Assembly (NCBI GenBank): GCA_020638955.1
Contig: JACKHO010000005.1
Span: 434,001-498,000, forward strand
DNA length: 64,000 nucleotides
Source: Planctomycetaceae bacterium
GTDB taxonomy: Bacteria; Planctomycetota; Planctomycetia; Planctomycetales; Planctomycetaceae
Direction of reading: 5' to 3'
The notes under the pieces: model-generated
The model's database searches: none
Seen by the model: the letters and a program-made list of their open reading frames with translations, nothing else
Told to the model about the DNA's origin: nothing
Position numbers and translations under genes: made by a program
Shown here: positions 62,758 to 64,000 of the stretch, one piece after another
Numbering within the stretch: position 1 is the first letter of the stretch
Layout: every line of letters begins with the position of its first letter

Positions 62758-62995
62758 TTCGGCTTTCCCTCCGCACTGCGTCCGCATCAAACTTCAATTC
62801 GCGCAGGCGCCAGCGTATCGACAAACGATCTAAAGGGAACATCGGATGAAATCAGTAAATCCGGTAAGGAAAAAGAGCCAGGGCAAGAGTTCCTGGACTT
62901 TCATTCGAGCCATCGGCAGGATTTGCCGATGAGAAGACTACCGGCTGGATTCTCCTGACCGGATCTTATCCCCGTTGGTCGGTAGCTGTTTCCTC

Positions 62996-63241
62996 ATGAC
63001 CCGTGCAGCATTCCTGGCATCTGGTCTGTTTCTTGCCCTCAGCGGGGCCGGACTCTTCTTTGTGGACCAGATTACCCTGACTGAAAAAGCCTCCAGCTAC
63101 GAGGCGGAACCAATTCGCTGGGTCACGGAACTGGGTGACGATGGACGCCGGGAGTTTCATCGCCCCGAGTGGATGCCCTTCACCTTCATTGGCGTCGGCG
63201 GTGTGACCATGCTGTATGCCGTGGCTTTGCCCAGCAAATAG
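62996..63241 (+). CDS. Small membrane protein
   Basis: 81 residues from ATG 62996. Two hydrophobic segments: FLASGLFLALSGAGLFFVDQ and FTFIGVGGVTMLYAVALP, separated by a charged loop. No family recognised. Convergent with the M50 protease gene, whose stop is 18 bases away. Confidence 0.66.
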   Translation: MTRAAFLASGLFLALSGAGLFFVDQITLTEKASSYEAEPIRWVTELGDDGRREFHRPEWMPFTFIGVGGVTMLYAVALPSK

Positions 63242-63258
63242 ACGCAGCTTTGGCACGT

Positions 63259-63951
63259 CTAACGCCAGCGTTCCATTTGCAGTGCCTGGTAGTTCTGCAG
63301 AGCAATCATGAAGAACAGTAAGGCGCCGAAGAAAGCGCCAAGCATGAGAAACGTGGCAGCAATGATGCCCCCGACAAACACGCCAATCCAGCGGGTCCAC
63401 GTCATCCCGCGACGCTTGTCGACATAGGTGAGGATGTCTCGACAAATCTGCCCGCCATCCAACGGCAATACGGGCATGAGGTTGAGTGTGCTCCAGAACA
63501 GGTTGACGATAATCAGGGACACAACCATCGAGTTGAGCACAGAACCAATTCGTCCCGGCAACGATGCCCCTAGCGAGGCGACAAACGGCGATGCAACCAA
63601 GCCAACCACTGCCAGGAAATATCCGGCAAACGGTCCGGCCAACACAATCGTAATTGACTGCCCCCGGTTGTATTGCCCGGTTGGCGTGTATTGCGCCAGA
63701 CCACCCATTCCGTACAGCAGGATCTGAGGTCGATAACCAAAATAGACCGCGGCGAGGGCGTGTCCCAGTTCGTGGCCCAGAATCGACACAAAGAACACCA
63801 GCATCCAGCCCAGCAGAAACTCAATGCCCATACTGAAGTTGTCGGCGCCAAGCAGGACGCCAACAACCCAGAAAAACCAATGGATGCGCACCGGGATCCC
63901 GAAAACCGAGAAGGAAAGGTAGCTGTCAGATTGGCCGGGTTGTCCGAGCAT
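63259..63951 (-). CDS. Site-2 protease-like zinc metalloprotease (M50)
   Basis: 230 residues, six or so helices. SILGHELGHALAAV contains the HExxH zinc motif, and LMPVLPLDGGQI the Asp-Gly of the third zinc ligand region. GMGGLAQYTP is a typical M50B loop. The length is that of the short bacterial group without PDZ or CBS domains. It cleaves membrane proteins inside the bilayer; target unknown. Confidence 0.93.
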   Translation of the reverse strand: MLGQPGQSDSYLSFSVFGIPVRIHWFFWVVGVLLGADNFSMGIEFLLGWMLVFFVSILGHELGHALAAVYFGYRPQILLYGMGGLAQYTPTGQYNRGQSITIVLAGPFAGYFLAVVGLVASPFVASLGASLPGRIGSVLNSMVVSLIIVNLFWSTLNLMPVLPLDGGQICRDILTYVDKRRGMTWTRWIGVFVGGIIAATFLMLGAFFGALLFFMIALQNYQALQMERWR

Positions 63952-64000
63952 GAAACGTCTTGGATATTTGAATTACAGTTGGGGGGCTGCTGCCGAGTCG

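Overview
The window looks like chromosomal DNA of a planctomycete (Planctomycetota, Planctomycetaceae-like). The supporting evidence is gene content: two secreted sulfatases, a Tat-exported DUF1501 protein, a DUF1573 protein, an HTTM-family membrane protein, a TIGR03000-like Gly/Ser-rich secreted protein, a transmembrane Ser/Thr kinase in an operon with an FHA protein, and many small secreted proteins of unknown function. Housekeeping genes are scattered rather than grouped in long operons. No rRNA and one tRNA (Phe) were found. The genus assignment is inference.

Layout. 0-10 kb: housekeeping and metabolism (glycosyltransferase, prmC, zwf, ECF sigma factor, DUF1573 protein, carbonic-anhydrase-like protein, bioB, response regulator, trpA, VOC protein). 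10.5-13 kb: an accessory island with a decayed integron integrase, its recombination site, one cassette gene and a RAYT/REP element. 12.9-20 kb: secreted unknowns, then a signalling operon (FHA/zinc-ribbon, lipoprotein, Ser/Thr kinase, membrane protein). 20-36 kb: sulfatase, DegT-type aminotransferase, two linked membrane proteins, an NtrC-like regulator lacking the GAFTGA loop, an iron-type ABC permease and binding protein, rpsT and an HTTM operon. 36-38 kb: two Gly/Ser-repeat exported proteins, a BON protein and tRNA-Phe. 38-46 kb: sulfatase, MBOAT plus SGNH pair, PTPS/QueD-like and XdhC proteins. 46-49 kb: a second integron remnant, oriented opposite to the first, with a cassette and an attC site. 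49-56 kb: TIGR01777 epimerase, MqnD-like protein, sat, rpmI-rplT, rnpA, GH57 glucanohydrolase. 56.4-60 kb: a large HTH-NACHT-pentapeptide protein behind a palindromic operator candidate. 60-64 kb: DUF1501 protein, methyltransferase, M50 protease.

The two strongest discoveries are (1) two inverted 379-bp copies of an integron integrase start plus attI-like region about 37 kb apart, each followed by a cassette gene whose boundary sequences match (exactly in one copy) the first bases of the cassette's own attC site; and (2) a single-gene HTH-NACHT-pentapeptide protein with TTGCG half-sites just upstream of its start, a plausible self-regulated defence or signalling ATPase. All family calls were made by eye from motifs and domain order; no database search was run.
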